Notes: generated by a model from the sequence alone, not told the origin. A stretch of DNA of 64,000 nucleotides from Liquidambar formosana (GCA_039720395.1 CM077834.1:3120607-3184606); one strand, 5' to 3'; shown: positions 1-13,149, counted from the first letter of the stretch. Translations and numbers: made by a program.

Positions 1-291
1 CATGCATGTTAAGCAATAAGCAGCAGCTTCCTGAATTGACATATTTGAATTACTTGAATGGCTACTACCAAGAAGCTCGACAAGGATTGGTATGGTATGC
101 TCTAATACATTATCAGGGGCATGTTTGGAGAGACGGGCGAGCTTGATTGTGGCCCGTACTCGCAAAGCCTCGCTATTGCAGGCAACCATTTTTTCATATA
201 GATGGAGTGCTTCTTCCCAATCTGGGGTCACCTTTGGTTGGCGTATACATGACTCTGATTGTTCCATTTTAAGAGAATACAAGCCAGACAT
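1..291 (-). CDS. ARM/HEAT-like repeat protein, N-terminal part (cut by window edge)
   Basis: Reading leftwards from the ATG at 291, 97 codons are open to the window edge, so only the N-terminus is present. The start reads MSGLYSLKMEQSES; a second in-frame Met at 267 (MEQSES) is an equally plausible start. Residues from about 20 on form amphipathic helices (DWEEALHLYEKMV, RVRATIKLARLSKHAP, IPILVELLGSS, IQEAAAYCLTCM) with the leucine/alanine spacing of armadillo-type helical repeats, which usually serve as protein-binding scaffolds. No catalytic motif is visible. The Lys/Leu-rich LARLSKHAP segment suggests a plant ARM superfamily protein, but I cannot name the subfamily. There are no splice sites within the visible part. 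The AC-rich DNA at 292-600 is probably its 5' leader or promoter. Confidence 0.6.
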   Translation of the reverse strand, partial: MSGLYSLKMEQSESCIRQPKVTPDWEEALHLYEKMVACNSEALRVRATIKLARLSKHAPDNVLEHTIPILVELLGSSHSSNSNMSIQEAAAYCLTCM

Positions 292-2076
292 ATGATCAAA
301 CACTTCACTCTATTTTCAATTTTCAAAACAACAAAAACACAAAACCGAAAAAAATTGGGATATAATGTAGTGTAATTCTGAACAGAGTCTAAACGAAAGG
401 CAAAACCATGGAGAAGGGTATAATTAAAAATTAAAGAATTAAACTAAAAATTCGTGGATAAGAAGACACATACATATATTTCCACAAACACCCTTCACCT
501 CAATCTTCAAGATTCAAAACAAAAACAACATCAAAAGCAACAAAAACAGCAAAAACAAAAGCAAAGGTGGTAAAATTGTGGACAATCCTGGAGGGTTTTT
601 AATGAGAGGAAATTTGTGGGATATAAAAAACATATACAAGTACTATTCATACAAAAGAGAAAGAGGGTGGTTTCCAATGATGGGAAAACAGTAAGGATTC
701 AAAGCAAAAAAAGAAGAGAAATCAGAAAAGAACTGAGCATAAAAAATAAATAAAAATAAAAACTCGAAGGAGTGACTACCCTTTGGTGTAATCTGTGCAG
801 AATTTATAGAATCAAAGGCAATGGTATTGGAATCTATGGTGCGATTGAGAGCGCCGACAAATGGATAATGGATCAGCAGGGTCAATAACGGTGGCTTGTG
901 GGTTTTGCCAAGAGAGGGTGAAACCAATGGAGTATTTAACATTATAAGGGAAGGAGGACCCGTTGCAGGCGGCGCCTGGTAGGTGTCAACTGTAACATTA
1001 GCCTAGGCAACTCGAGGAAGGAAGGAAAACGGTGTAGACAGTAAACCTTCTCCTTTTTTTTTCCTTTTTTTATTGGGTACATGGCGGCCATGGCCTGATG
1101 GAGTGATGGCCCTCTCTCCTCCTCCTCTACGTAAATGACCTTTTGGTGATTCTTTATCCAATGCTTCATCTCATGAATTGTTATAAAAGCAATGTTACAA
1201 AAATAAGTAGTCACTAAAATGCATGTGCCATGTCAATTAGAATGTTGTTTTTTATTTTTATTTTTTATTTGGGTAAAACTATCATATTAATTGGATAACT
1301 AAATTTTGATAAAATATTAGATTTTCTAAGTATTTTTTTAGGGTAAATTATAAGAAATCCTCTAATATTTAATCCTTCTTCACATAACTCCTTAAAAAAA
1401 AATTGATGCAACGTCCGCCATTGGTTAGTTTTCACGTGAAAAATAAAATAGAAATAGGGTAAAAAAACATTATATGAATCATTAAGTATTGAATACATGA
1501 GAGGGATATGATGTTTTTTCACTCAATTTGTACTCGATTTTTCACCCTAAAATTGAAAGATATTGCAACCATTTTTTCTTTAAAAGAGTTACGTGAAATG
1601 AAGCTAAACATTAAGGTGTTTCTTGTAATTTACTCTTTTTTTTATTATAGAAAGAGAAGAAAAAATTATTGGAAACAAATCATTAGTGTTAAATGACAAA
1701 ATAGCCCTTAAAAGTCTTCGGTTAATATTCTGAATTGGATCAATATTCTTTGTCAATTATCCGTTCAAATCCAAAAAGGAGAGAGCTATATTCATAGGAA
1801 AATGACATCTCAACGACATCTATTAACGTAAAAGCTTAACAGAGAAGTTTTTTTCTTATCTATCATCTTTTATAATTTTTTTTTTTTTGGTTTTTTTTTT
1901 TTTAAATCCCAAAAAAATGTTCAAAGCATGAGTGATAAAGAATTCCAACATGTATCTTAAGCACTCACCATCATCTCCCTCATCTTCAAATTTTATTGAA
2001 TAAACTATGGGTTCTTCAATTCCTCCTCCCCTTAATGACATGATTATTGACGTAAAATTAATGTATTTAAAAAATA

Positions 2077-2107
<31 letters not shown>
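292..2107. other. Intergenic: leader/promoter of the ARM-like gene, then AT-rich DNA
   Basis: No supportable gene. The part nearest 291 is rich in CAAAAACA-type leader sequence. Further out are poly(T) tracts around 1050-1070 and 1880-1905, and an AT dinucleotide run at about 2080-2106 next to a foldback element. Short open frames on both strands lack codon structure or family resemblance. Confidence 0.5.
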
Positions 2108-2110
<3 letters not shown>

Positions 2111-2522
2111 CCCCCTTTTTATGAGTTTAATCTAATATAATTTTGCGTTAAATCATTTTTCAAAACTCTACATGTGATTCGTATTTTGCGAAACCAACCA
2201 TTGGATTAAACAGCCTTATCATGTAGGTGATGCATGTCAAAAATCAAGTTGATCCGAAATTAAAAACTGATTCATCCATAAATATAAAAAATGAACAACT
2301 CTCATTAAAAATGAGCAATTAAAAACTTACATTTTTATTCAATAACAATTGCTCATTTTTTATATTTATGGATGAAACAGTTTTTAATCTCGAATCAACT
2401 TAATTTTTTTGCATGTATGACAAGTAAATCTAATCCAACAATTGATTTTATAAAACTCAAGTTAAAGGTAGAATTTTAGAAGATGACCTAACGCAAAGTT
2501 TAACCTTACAAGAAAGGGACTC
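2108..2522. mobile_element. Foldback MITE, about 415 bp, TA-flanked
   Basis: The two halves are inverted repeats. The left arm starting GAGCCCCCTTTTTATGAG pairs with the right arm ending AAGAAAGGGACTC. The inner block TCCATAAATATAAAAAATGA near 2272-2292 recurs inverted near 2354-2374. Both ends abut TA, the duplication expected of a Tc1/mariner-type (Stowaway-like) insertion, although the left flank is itself an AT microsatellite. There is no coding capacity. Confidence 0.65.
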
Positions 2523-2711
2523 TAATGTACTTACAAGCACCTCATCCATCTTTGGCCCCTTTATCTCAAAAGTCCTTTGAGTGTTTGATCACATCGGAAC
2601 ATGTCATTGTTGGTTAAATGACAAAAGCTCTTTTCTAAACTTGTCAATTAATGTTCTGAGTCCAATAACAAATGCCCTCAAATCAGTTTAGATCCGAAAA
2701 TGAAAGGGCTA

Positions 2712-4235
2712 TCTATCATATATCTAAAATGGAGGAAGGGGAAGCTGTTTGTGCCACGTGTCAATATATGATTTTTTTTATTTTTTTTATTTTGGCCCTT
2801 TCACATGTTGGCCCTTTCACATGCTGAAACAGTGGCAGGAAGAGAAAGCTTTTTTGGTAAAATTACCTTTTAGTAACGATTTTCTAACCTAATTCCAAAA
2901 AAGAATATTATCTGTCAACTTACTAAAATTGACTACCAATGTACGCCAAAATGACAACTAACTTCTATTGTTTCGTATTAAGTTAGGAAGTAGTCACTAA
3001 AATGTAATTTTTTCAAAAAATTACTTTAAGTGACTTCTGGGAAAACTACTTTTAGTGAGCACTGTCCAACTTAATACCAAACAAAGGATATTGTCTGTCA
3101 ACTTGCTACAAATTGACTTGATAAGTACTTCAAAAGGACTACTAACTTTCTTTGTTTGGTATCAAGTTAGGACGTGGTCACCAAAAAATAAATTCCCCAC
3201 TTTTTTTTTTTTTTTTTTTTGGGGTATTACTTGCTCTTTCTCACACAATGGAGGTAAGTTGACGTTTGGTGTTCACTGCATATCTCTTTGTTTTTATTTA
3301 GGAGGATTAGAAAACCCACAGTATACAATATTCAACCCAAACTTAATGGACTGTACTATATTTTTCTGTTTTCTTTATGCCTATTCATTTCCCGTCCTAA
3401 AAATTAAACATATAAAACTATAAATAGTCATAATTAAAAAAGGAGACAAATAGAGGAAAGGAGGATTAAAAAAAAATAATAATCTGCCAAAATCTTCAGA
3501 TTCTCCCGATGTGCTTCCAACACGAATAAAAGAAAAAAAAAAGAAAAAAAAATTATTTTAATCAAAATTCTTACATATAGTTAATTACATAAAGTTGAAA
3601 AGATTTATACTTTTTCTTATTTTCTTTTCCTTCTTGCTTTTTCTCCTATTCTCTTATTCAGTTTAGACTTTTCTCTCATCATTTTATACTCTAATCTCAA
3701 ACATATTTTTGATATTTTTTGCCCATGGTTTTTAACTCTTTGTGAAACTCATTCGAAACTTTATGAAAGGCCAAGATTCATCATTGTTATGCATTTTACA
3801 ATCTCCACCATCGAATTTCAAGACACTTTCAACGGTTATATTTGCTTTGGTATATACCAACATGTTAAAACTATGATTGTGAGATAGGCTAAACTCTAGA
3901 GAATATTAATGTTTTTCCACCAAACATCATAATGTATCAATTCCTTCATTTTTTACAAGTTTCCACCATTAAATTAATTGTTTTTTAAAATAATTTATTT
4001 TTTTCGGGAGTATAATTAATTTTTGTGTGATACATTATGCTAACGTCACACCAAAGATTATTTTGATTAAACTATTTTATTTATTTTTATCTATATCTTT
4101 TCAATTTAATTGACATATTATATTAATAAATATATTTTACTATTTTAGAGAATCAGTGTTCTATTAAAATTTTAATTTGCTAATAATATTAGTTTTTATA
4201 AATTAATCCGTGCGTTGCACGGGTTCTAAAGCTAG
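2712..4235 (+). mobile_element. Non-autonomous Helitron, 1.52 kb
   Basis: The 5' end starts TCTATCATATATCTAAAATG, closely like the TCTATA-type 5' ends of dicot Helitrons, and the CCACGTGTCAA block follows within 60 bp. The 3' end has the hairpin CCGTGCGTTGCACGG (about 4208-4222), a 9-10 base spacer and the terminal CTAG. The element sits between A (2711) and T (4236), the hallmark Helitron target. It has no Rep/helicase frame, so it depends on a partner in trans. Two related foldback MITEs (2853-3206) are nested inside. Confidence 0.8.
2853..3206. mobile_element. Two adjacent related foldback MITEs inside the Helitron
   Basis: Copy 1 (about 2853-3013) and copy 2 (about 3026-3206) are each short palindromic elements. 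The terminal parts read roughly TTTTAGTRA...CTAAC on the left and GTTAG...TAGTCACTAAAA on the right. Both share the interior ATATTRTCTGTCAACTT. A third member of the family lies at 32021-32186. Confidence 0.6.
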
Positions 4236-5020
4236 TATTTAGAGGAAAATGAGACACCAATAACGTCTATCAAATCAAGGCAGATCACGGTGGACTTTCA
4301 TTTTTGAAATGAGAAAATGTTATCGTCCCTTATATAGAGGTCCCTTTCCCGTTTGGTTGCTTCTCTACTTTGTGTTTCCATCTAGAAGAGAGTTGAGTGA
4401 AGCCAAGCAACATGTCCACTTCACTTTTAGCTTCTAGGACTCCAACAATATGGTTACATATATGTGATGTCCTTGTGGCGTGTAATAAAGCTAAAAATGC
4501 CATCGAAGTGAGACTAACCCTTTACGCAAAATATTTTCTTTATTTAAGAAAAGAATTTAGCCTTATAATTAAAAGAATTAAATGTAAAACAAAAGAGGCA
4601 TATATGAGTGAATTTCACAATGTTGTAAACGTTTTTTTGGGTACAATGGGGTGGTAGATATGAGCTAATTCGCAATTCTTGATAGACGTTTTGCTTCCAA
4701 CTACTCACGTACTGCATGCTAACTACGTGGGATCATATGGCAGTCTGGGTGGTAGTTCTCATCTTACTTGTCCCTTGTCCTTCACAAAGTCTTGCAAGTA
4801 AGGACTTTACCCGTTTTCAAGAATTTGAATGAATTAAAATTGATGGCAAGGGCTGCCCATTTATTCCAGAAATTGAATGGAGTAGAAAGTAGATGCAGCC
4901 AACCAGACATATTCGACCTTCAAAAGTTAGGTATCCTTCTGAGAAGTGTGTAGTTGGGTTAAGTTTATATTAGTTGTATAGTGTGTGTTTTTCCCCTAAT
5001 CCGAACACCCCCCCCCCCCC

Positions 5021-5053
<33 letters not shown>

Positions 5054-8000
5054 TATGGTTGTTGATGTATGGTATCACTCACACATGTTCCTTTTTGGTA
5101 GAGATACGGCTTCTTGTGAGAGAAATCAGGCAAAAAATTGCGGGAAAGAGAGGGTTAATTAATGGGTGTCTTGATTTTTGCAAATACGATTTTACCCTTT
5201 TTTAATGAAAAAAAAAATTTTGATTAAACCGTATTTGGAAACCACGCTTTCTGAAAGCGTGGGTTGTAAACATGCTTGCAATTGGTTCTTCCTTTTTCTT
5301 TTTTTTTTTTTAATTTTCATTTTTTAAAAAGCAAACCAGTCGAAAGTCCATATCTAAGGACTTGTGAACTCATAAAGACTATATAAAATCTTTTAATGCT
5401 TCAAGTCCATTGTACATATAAAATGCTAACGTTTTATGTTCTTGGTGGGTTTCTTTATTCCGTAAATACCATTTATGCCCCCCCAAATATAGTATTTTTT
5501 CCTAGTCATTGGCTTTCAACATTTTTGCAAGATTTTCCCAAAGTATATACTCCAAGATTTTTGGGGCAATAAACCATATTGCCTTGTTTATCTCCATGAT
5601 TTCCGTGAATACCATTCATGATTAGGCAATAAACCATATCTAAACCATATTGCCATGTTTATCTCCACGTCAATAGTTCATATTTTGGGAAAAATAACTC
5701 ATCTTCCATTGTAATTCATTTCACAAAATGGGAAAAATAATTTAAGTAGTTACAAACATCATGAAACTAGTTACAAGTGGATTCATATCTACCAACAACC
5801 TAGCAATAGTTACATGAACTCATATACAATACCATGTAACTGTATACCAACCAATAACTATATACAATGAACTTAGAGAAAATAAAATTAAATAGCTACA
5901 ACCAACCAGTAACTATATACAATACCATGTAACTATATCCAATAACTCATGAAACTAAACTACCACTTCATTCTTAAAATCTCCACATTTGACATTACCC
6001 TGAAGCCTCAAATTATGAATTTTTGTCAACACATCATACACACAAAACAGTTGCAACAATGGTGGCTCACATGGCTATAAGAGAATTGTTATGGTAGAGA
6101 AATACAGATAAAATATTGGGAGAAAAATAAGAAGAGAAATAAGGAAAGAAATAACTAAAAATAAGGAGAGTATGGTTATGGGAGAATTGCTATAGGAGAG
6201 AAATTAGGAGAGAATCTTGGGGGAAGAAAAAAAGGAGAGAAAAAAAAATAAAAAAGGAATCCCATTTAAAGGGGTTTTTGAACCAATTTTAAATTGATTC
6301 CATTTAAATAAATAAATAAGGAATCATTCCGTCAATTTTGGAGAATCCCATTTAAAAAGGCTTTTTTTTTTTTTACAGAAACCTCTTATAATGATTGGGG
6401 CAATTTTGTCCTGTCAATTTTTGAACTACTTATTACTTGACAAGTTTTCTCAATAGGACCAGAGAGTGCAACAATATTCTAAACAGGACTTCTCACTAAA
6501 TCCCTCTTTTTTAAACGGATTCCTGTGAGAAATCAGGCAAAATAAATGTGGGGGAGACAGGGTGAATGGGTGTTTCTGATTTTCGTAAACGGGATTTTAC
6601 CATTTTAATAATTAAGAAAATTACAACACCCCCCCCCCCCCCCCCCTCCTCTCTTTCCCTCTCTTTAAAACAAATAAATGTTTGGAAAAAACAAAAAGGG
6701 GGAGCGGGAAAACATATAATAGGGAAAATCACAAACAAATATGTCACACAAAAATTTGATCATTCTCCTTTCAATATGAAAACTGGGGCACAAGATTATA
6801 TCAGTAAAATTACATCTCGCCTTATTATTGTATCCCGTTCAAAGAAAAGAAATGATTTTTTTGCAGATCTATCTCTGGTTATCAGTTGTCAACGTACTAA
6901 ACCATCCATGCTTGAGGGGGACCCCGCAGTTGAATTCAGATTATTTATGGAGTTGAAGAAAACATTTGATCACTTTGCTGACAGGGCCAACTGAACAGAG
7001 CCAATGAAACACCCCTGCTAGATTGGTAAATGTTAGAAAATATTAGAAGGGGATGATGACCTATATAATAAAAGTTTTGCAAATTGCTTTAAAAAATTGC
7101 AGCTAACGAGGACCACATATTTGATCCCAAAAAACCCTAAACCAAACATCGCTATTTTATTTCTCACAACCTTAAGCTACAATCCTCAGCCTTTCCCTTG
7201 TCTTTGCAGCATAATAAAATCAAACAATATGGCTGCTTTCAACCGGTACAGTCATTGGTTTTCATTGCGCATGACCAAACAATCTTAGCCAGATTTTACT
7301 AATTGGTGCTATCTCTAATTCCTCATAAAAATATTCCAAATTCTAATACTAACTTTATCTTTCCACCAATCCATCACAACATCCTCACTAGGCCATGTTA
7401 TTTCTGGAGTGCCGACATTCCATACGTAGAGCACAGCTCGGAAACAGTACAAGAAATCAAACGACAAGTCCTCAATCAAGTGCATAGTAGGAGGTAAAGT
7501 GGTAAACCAGTCTCTAGAACCAAAGCTTGTAAGAACCAAGATTAGGCATTCAAATGTTAAGCCTTAAAGGAGAAATTAATCATTAGTGAGCTTCCAAACA
7601 ATACAAGACTTCAACATTGATGGTGATCCCAAAGTCATAATTGATAGCATTACACAAACTTTATCACCAATGGAAATTCAAAATCTTACTATTCAACTCC
7701 TTTCACAGATAAATTTGGTCACTATTATCCATATGTGACGGGAAGCAAATAGGGAAACCGAAACATCAACCAATGCTGATCAATGTATGATGGAAAGATT
7801 GGTTACAGTAACTAGACTCATCCAGCATCCTACAGTTGGCATTCCAAACAAGCACCTGTATGCAGCTACTTTACCCACATGTATTTCCTCCATTTAAATT
7901 TTATATAATAAAATTTGGTCTGTCAAAAAATAAACAAAAAGATTGATTGCAAATGTATAGAATGAGTTAAAAATAAATAAATAAGTCAGCATCAAAACAT

Positions 8001-10077
8001 CACCGAAATGTCCAAATTAACACTAGAAATCATATTACCTGTCCAACTTCCAACTCATCTAGTCCAAGCAAATGCATAAAACAACCTACTTATTATGTCT
8101 TTTATCCAATTTTTTTCCTTTTAGCTAGCCACCTATTTACGTTGTCACATTTAAAAGATGCAGTCTAATTCCATCAACTAATCTAGGGCATTATTTTTGG
8201 CCAAAATGTCTAAGTGCCTGAGCTTTGGTGTTGACAGAAGAGCAAGTGCAAAAATAATGACGATTCCACGTCACGCATGTTAAAATTTAGAGAAAGTTCC
8301 ACTCCTTTTATTTTACTGTTCACTGTAACAAAAACTTAAAAGGAACTTCCAAGTTTATAAGATTCCAATTGACGAAAACCCTTACCGATATTAAGACTGT
8401 CCCACATCCAGTTATTAGACACTACAATTGACAAGAAAGTTTGAGTCTTTCAGTTTTCCTAGTTTTGAATCACGAATAAGCTTTGTTGTAAAATTAAATA
8501 AATATATGAATGTTCTTGACAAGAGTTTGACTTTAATTTCTAGCTTTTTAAAAGAGATACAAGTTCTCATCCTTTTCTGTAAAAATAGTTGTCCTTCCTT
8601 CATACCAAACAAGTCATTAAGGATTCGAGAAAAAATGTCTGAAAATCTAGAGAATTGATGTGGAAAAATTTCATAAGGAACCCAATTGAAAGGTCTGAAG
8701 AACAAAAGGATCTCCGAACAACATGATAAATAGAATAGTATTGATTATTATCAAGAGAGAAATGATATTTACATTTTATAACTTCAACTTTGATTAATTA
8801 AACCTTAGTAATTCCAGAATGGAAATCATTCACATTCCCTTCTTTCAGGGGGTATATTATTATTTCCTCATTCATTCCAGCCTAACTTGCCTCCCAGACA
8901 TGCCCTTTATTGTGATGAATCACACTTGAAAAGGGAGAAGATATTCTGGTAATTAAGCAACATATATACTCTTTGGACGCTCATCTCCATTTGACAATTC
9001 CTTTCGCAAAATCAGTCGCATGCAGATGTAATTGAACAAGTAAACCATAATCGATATTGAGGAGTACCAATATAATAATAAAAAAATTGAGCGAATTGAC
9101 CGCTTTATCAGCATTGATTCAATTTACGGATCAAAGAAATGGAACGAATCAACAAATTTCCAGAATGCAATGACAACGAAGATGAGTCATATAGTAATCC
9201 AATTCACCTCGGAGATATCGATTCCAGAGCTTGGCGAAAAAATAAATAAATAAGCATGATGGAGATGCGGAGAATTACTTGATCGGAGATGTGTCCGGAG
9301 AGTCACCTGGCAAGATTGGAATCGAATTGCAGAGCGACGGCGAGTATACTTCCCAAGGTGCGTGTGCTGAGCAAAAGAACTTTAGGCACTTTGATGAACT
9401 AGAAAATTGTGAGTGATGAAATATACCTATACTTACATATAAAGAGAGAGAAACTAGAGATAGAGAGGGGGAGAGGGGGGTCTAGATCCGGCTGTGAGGA
9501 GGGCTCCGTGTGGAGTTTGCACCTGGCCGGCTAGCCTCAGTGCAGCAATTCGGGTGGGTCGGATTAAGGGCTAGCCCGAATCCAATCCTACAGTTGGACG
9601 GTTTGCTTGTTGTAGCCCAATCCAACTCTACCTTTGACATTTTTTTTTTTTTTTTTTTTGGCCTGATAGGCAGTTATTGCCACTCTCAATTTTATTTGCA
9701 CATCCTATTTATTTTAATTTCTCAAGGTTCTATGAAAAATATAAAAGATTGTGCACAAATTGGCTATGTTTGTCCACTGTAAAACATTATTTTGAATAAT
9801 TTTGTTAAAGAAATTTTTTTTAAAAATCTGCCATTTAAATGGACATTTTGAAAAAAATAATAATAATAAGAATATGTTAGTGTTGTCCACTAAAAAGGAA
9901 GTTTAAAAAGATCAAGAAGGAAGAGGGGGAAAAAAATAGTTTCAATAAGTTGGCAGTTTAGCATCTTTGAGGGAGAAATTGGAGGGGTTGTTTAGGGGTT
10001 GGCCCAAGCCGCACATTCCGCTCAAATTTGAGCTCACCTTTAACTGGACCTAACTAGTGTCAAGCCCATTCAACATA
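4236..10077. other. Gene-poor intergenic region
   Basis: No convincing gene. It includes a C15-A28-type homopolymer junction near 5008-5051, a C17 run at about 6631-6647 and MITE remains near 9716. A GA/GC-rich island at 9170-9500 ends in a (GA)n/G-rich tract and could be a leader exon of an unresolved minus-strand transcript, but no codon structure can be read there. The many short open frames have no recognisable domains. Confidence 0.45.
9716..9870. mobile_element. Partial copy of the 48.9/49.6 kb MITE family
   Basis: The stretch resembles one arm of the foldback elements at 48928 and 49636: AAAAATATAAAAG, then TCCACTRTAAAACATYATTTT, then the AATTTTGT and ATTTAAAT blocks. The second arm is missing, so this is a truncated or decayed copy. 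Confidence 0.5.
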
Positions 10078-10410
10078 TTAGATGTCAGCGCACATGCGTT
10101 GCATGTGCCCAAAAAACCCTAATCTGAAAGAAAAAAAAAATGATTAAAGACAGTGGGAGAAAGGAAAAAGTTTTTAAAAAATGAGAAAAAATAAGAGTTG
10201 GGCAATTGGGGGTAGTTACGGGTAACCGTTGTTAGAGAGTAGATATAGTTTTGGGAGTCCCTAAGAAAGTGGAGGGAGTTTAGGATTGCTTGTGAAAATG
10301 ACTATTTTAGCCCTAAAATGTGATTGTCTCTTAAAATCAAATGAGGGTGCTTCAGTATTTTAGCTTGTACATCCAACCAAAAGTGCAACCCCTTTCTATA
10401 ATAGGATAGA
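10078..10410 (-). mobile_element. Mini-Helitron, 333 bp
   Basis: On the minus strand the element starts TCTATCCTATTATAGAAAGG at 10410, a typical dicot Helitron 5' end. It ends with the hairpin GCACATGCAACGCATGTGC, an 8-base spacer and CTAA at 10081-10078. Flanking bases are A (minus strand, opposite 10411) and T (opposite 10077), which fits A|T target insertion. It is too short to code for anything. Hairpin, spacer and terminal CTRR are arranged as in the 2712-4235 Helitron. Confidence 0.75.
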
Positions 10411-10865
10411 TAGGGAGGAGTTTGGGCATATTTCATAGTGAACCCAACCCACCCATGCTACAGCTCAAAAGTTTAGTGTAAGCAAACAACACTTATGGCA
10501 AACATTTTTTTAAAAAAATTATGGATTTAACCTACTTCATCCACGTAATGAAATGGAAAATGCTAAATATACAAGATATATTTATTGAAAAATATTAAAA
10601 GCACCAAATAGTTAAACCAAATTCATCCAACGAGAGATGTGTCAATGGAAAATGAATAAAAAACGTTGAGTCTCATTTGCTCTTAACTAAAAATAAAATA
10701 TGATAGTGCATCTAGTGGATAAAACTAATGGAAACACTCAACCGATTGTTGCACGACACTCAAATATCACTCATGTCCACCCAATCCTCTTAGGTGACAA
10801 TGACAAATTAATGATTACTAGAAAAATTAAGTATCATTTGCTTGCAATTTAAATAAGGGTTCTAG

Positions 10866-11050
10866 CTAATGGGGTTGTACCTCAAATGGCATGTCTCTTC
10901 ATTGAAGGAGAAGGGTTCAAGGGAGGCTATGGTTTCAACACATTCCAAAGGTGTATTTGTAGGGGGGAATGAGTTATAGAAAAGAAGATGGACTACCTCC
11001 CGTTGTGTAAGCCCAAGGGCAATTGGGCTCCTCTTTGAATCCAAAAAAAT
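10866..11050 (+). mobile_element. Possible tRNA-derived SINE
   Basis: TGTACCTCAAATGGCATG near 10875 resembles an internal Pol III A box, and GGGTTCAAGGGAGG near 10912 resembles a B box. A short A-rich tail follows at about 11040-11050. Target duplications are not clear, so this remains tentative. Confidence 0.35.
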
Positions 11051-11216
11051 GGATTATGAATGCCACATCATTCAATGAGTGGACCTAGTAAGAATGTTCA
11101 ATCAATGTTACACGATTCAGCTGATTGATACCATTATTTTGGAAATCGAAATTATTGACAACAAAGTTTCCAATGAGAATACGACACGGAGAGACCACAG
11201 GCCGGTCCACAACCAT

Positions 11217-11378
11217 TTTTTTTTTTTTTTTTTTTTATGTGGATACCATCTCATGGTAGGATTCTTTGGACCCATTCATGGAACCTAAACCCCTGGAGAT
11301 TAGCATAGCAACCTTTCGCTACGCCTCTCACTTAAATCTTAAACTGTCTTAACGAGAAATCGAACCAATAACCATACG
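11217..11378 (-). mobile_element. 5'-truncated SINE with an imperfect 18 bp target duplication
   Basis: Read on the minus strand, the element carries a B-box-like GGTTCGATTTC and ends in a long A tail (T run at about 11217-11236 on the plus strand). It is flanked by similar direct repeats: GGCCGGTCCACAACCATT at about 11201-11218 and CGCCTGTCCATAACCATT at about 11379-11396. No A box precedes the B box before the flanking repeat, so the copy appears 5'-truncated. The overlapping 69-codon open frame is not a gene. Confidence 0.6.
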
Positions 11379-11399
11379 CCTGTCCATAACCATTTCATA

Positions 11400-12429
11400 T
11401 ATCACATCCCATCAATATCAATTAACCTCGCATAACTCGTCCTGTCAATATCATAAAAAGATAAGAAGATTTGATCTATGAAAAGAGCATTGTATCTATC
11501 CTAAACTAAGGGTGCATGGCTAACTGCACATTCCATATCCACATATATGACCCTCATATCATAAGCTATGGTCTCCATTGCACACACATGTAGGAGTTTG
11601 GTCGAGGTCCCCATCCTTAATTCGACATGGTGGCCTACAATTGCTCACCATCTTAATCGTTGTGGCAAATGTAACACATGATTGTGGGCCACTTTGTTCG
11701 GGTTCTTGTCACTTGTAACCACACATAAAAATATCTAACAACGTACAAAATGGTCGTTGTGAATTGTTAGCAACAATGGGGTAGGAAAGAGTTGTGTTGA
11801 TGTAATGTAACTTTGACTAGGAGCTCTCTCTCATCCGACACTTTGATTACTGATTAGGTTTTTCCTCTGATGCAGATTCACGTTTTTGATGTAATGCAAT
11901 CATAATAGACATCATGCAGGTTCAGGTACTTAAATTTCAGACATGATAAAGCACTTACGGAGTATTTAATTCTTTGCAATTTCAAAATGTTTTCATTTTT
12001 CCTTCGAAGATAAGATAACCTAAACACACATAGTGTCAGGATCAAGGTAAAATCCTAAGCACACATCTAAAAAAGGCCTAATATTTGATGGGGTGATAGA
12101 CCCTTTAATACCATATGCGCACACATATCTAACTGAATATTAATGTGGTGGACTCAGGTTAGACCTACCCAATTATTGATCAGGTCTACAACTTTGTACT
12201 CTATTCTAATTAGGGCAAGATTAGTTGGGTAAATGGCTTTTCTGATGCCTATTGATATCAGTGGCCTCAACATTTCGATGTGTGCTCAAGGTGACACTGC
12301 AATTCCTAGATGGCATGGTGTCAACATCTCATGTGGTCAACAGACATTATGGAGGTGAGATAGTGGCATACTGCCATACTGGCATCAATTAATGGGGGAG
12401 GCAATGAGACATGGATATATACATGTATA
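11400..12429. other. Intergenic, nothing recognised
   Basis: Unique-looking AT-rich DNA with no open frame of note, no RNA gene and no clear transposon ends. Confidence 0.4.
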
Positions 12430-13118
12430 TGTCTGGAGAAATTATAGTTCCCCTTTCTTTGCTCTGCCCTTTTTCCCACTTTTGCCTTGTTTGTCAAATG
12501 TAAACCATATGTTGCCTGGAAAGCTTACAATGATTAGGTGAAAACATGTGAAGCAGCTAAGCAAAAGGAACCTTGCATGCAGGAAAGGGGCAATGGGCCA
12601 TGTTGAAAGTCTTGACCCAAATTTGGGTAAAAGGGTTTAATTGACTCAGAAGTTAGAACATCCCACATTTTCCCCTTTTTCTTTTTCCACCTAATTTAAT
12701 TGCATGAAAAAAAAATAATAAAAAGATTAAAAAAAAAAAATGGCATGCCACACCATTGACTCTAAAATTAAGGTAAAATGGTTTAACGCTTTAATTGACT
12801 TTAGATTAGAACATCTCATGTTAATTTTTTGTTTCACACGAGAAAACTATAAATCGAGTGTTTTAATCATCAACCCTCCTTCGTCGCTGCTAATTATTGC
12901 AATTGTAAGAATGACTACATGAAATGTGAAATCTAATGGTTAAGGGGTAAGGTTGAATTTTTTTATTTTATTTCATAATTTCCAACATGGACCGAGTAAT
13001 TCTAGAACACCAGTAGAGAAGCTAGCCCTATGGAGGAATTAAACTTGGGAGTCATCAAGATGATAGTGTCATCTTACAAAAAGGATCTTAAGACGTGTTT
13101 GGATCTCAAATTTCTTCT

Positions 13119-13149
<31 letters not shown>

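Noticed and set aside
7315..7539. Minus-strand frame with Trp-rich text recalling the zinc-binding end of plant LINE reverse transcriptases
   Set aside because: Too short, no Cys/His ligands and no adjoining reverse-transcriptase remains; chance resemblance is likely.
9170..9500. GC-richer island with a GA-rich edge, possible first exon of a minus-strand gene
   Set aside because: No start codon with a sustained frame and no downstream coding exon could be linked to it.
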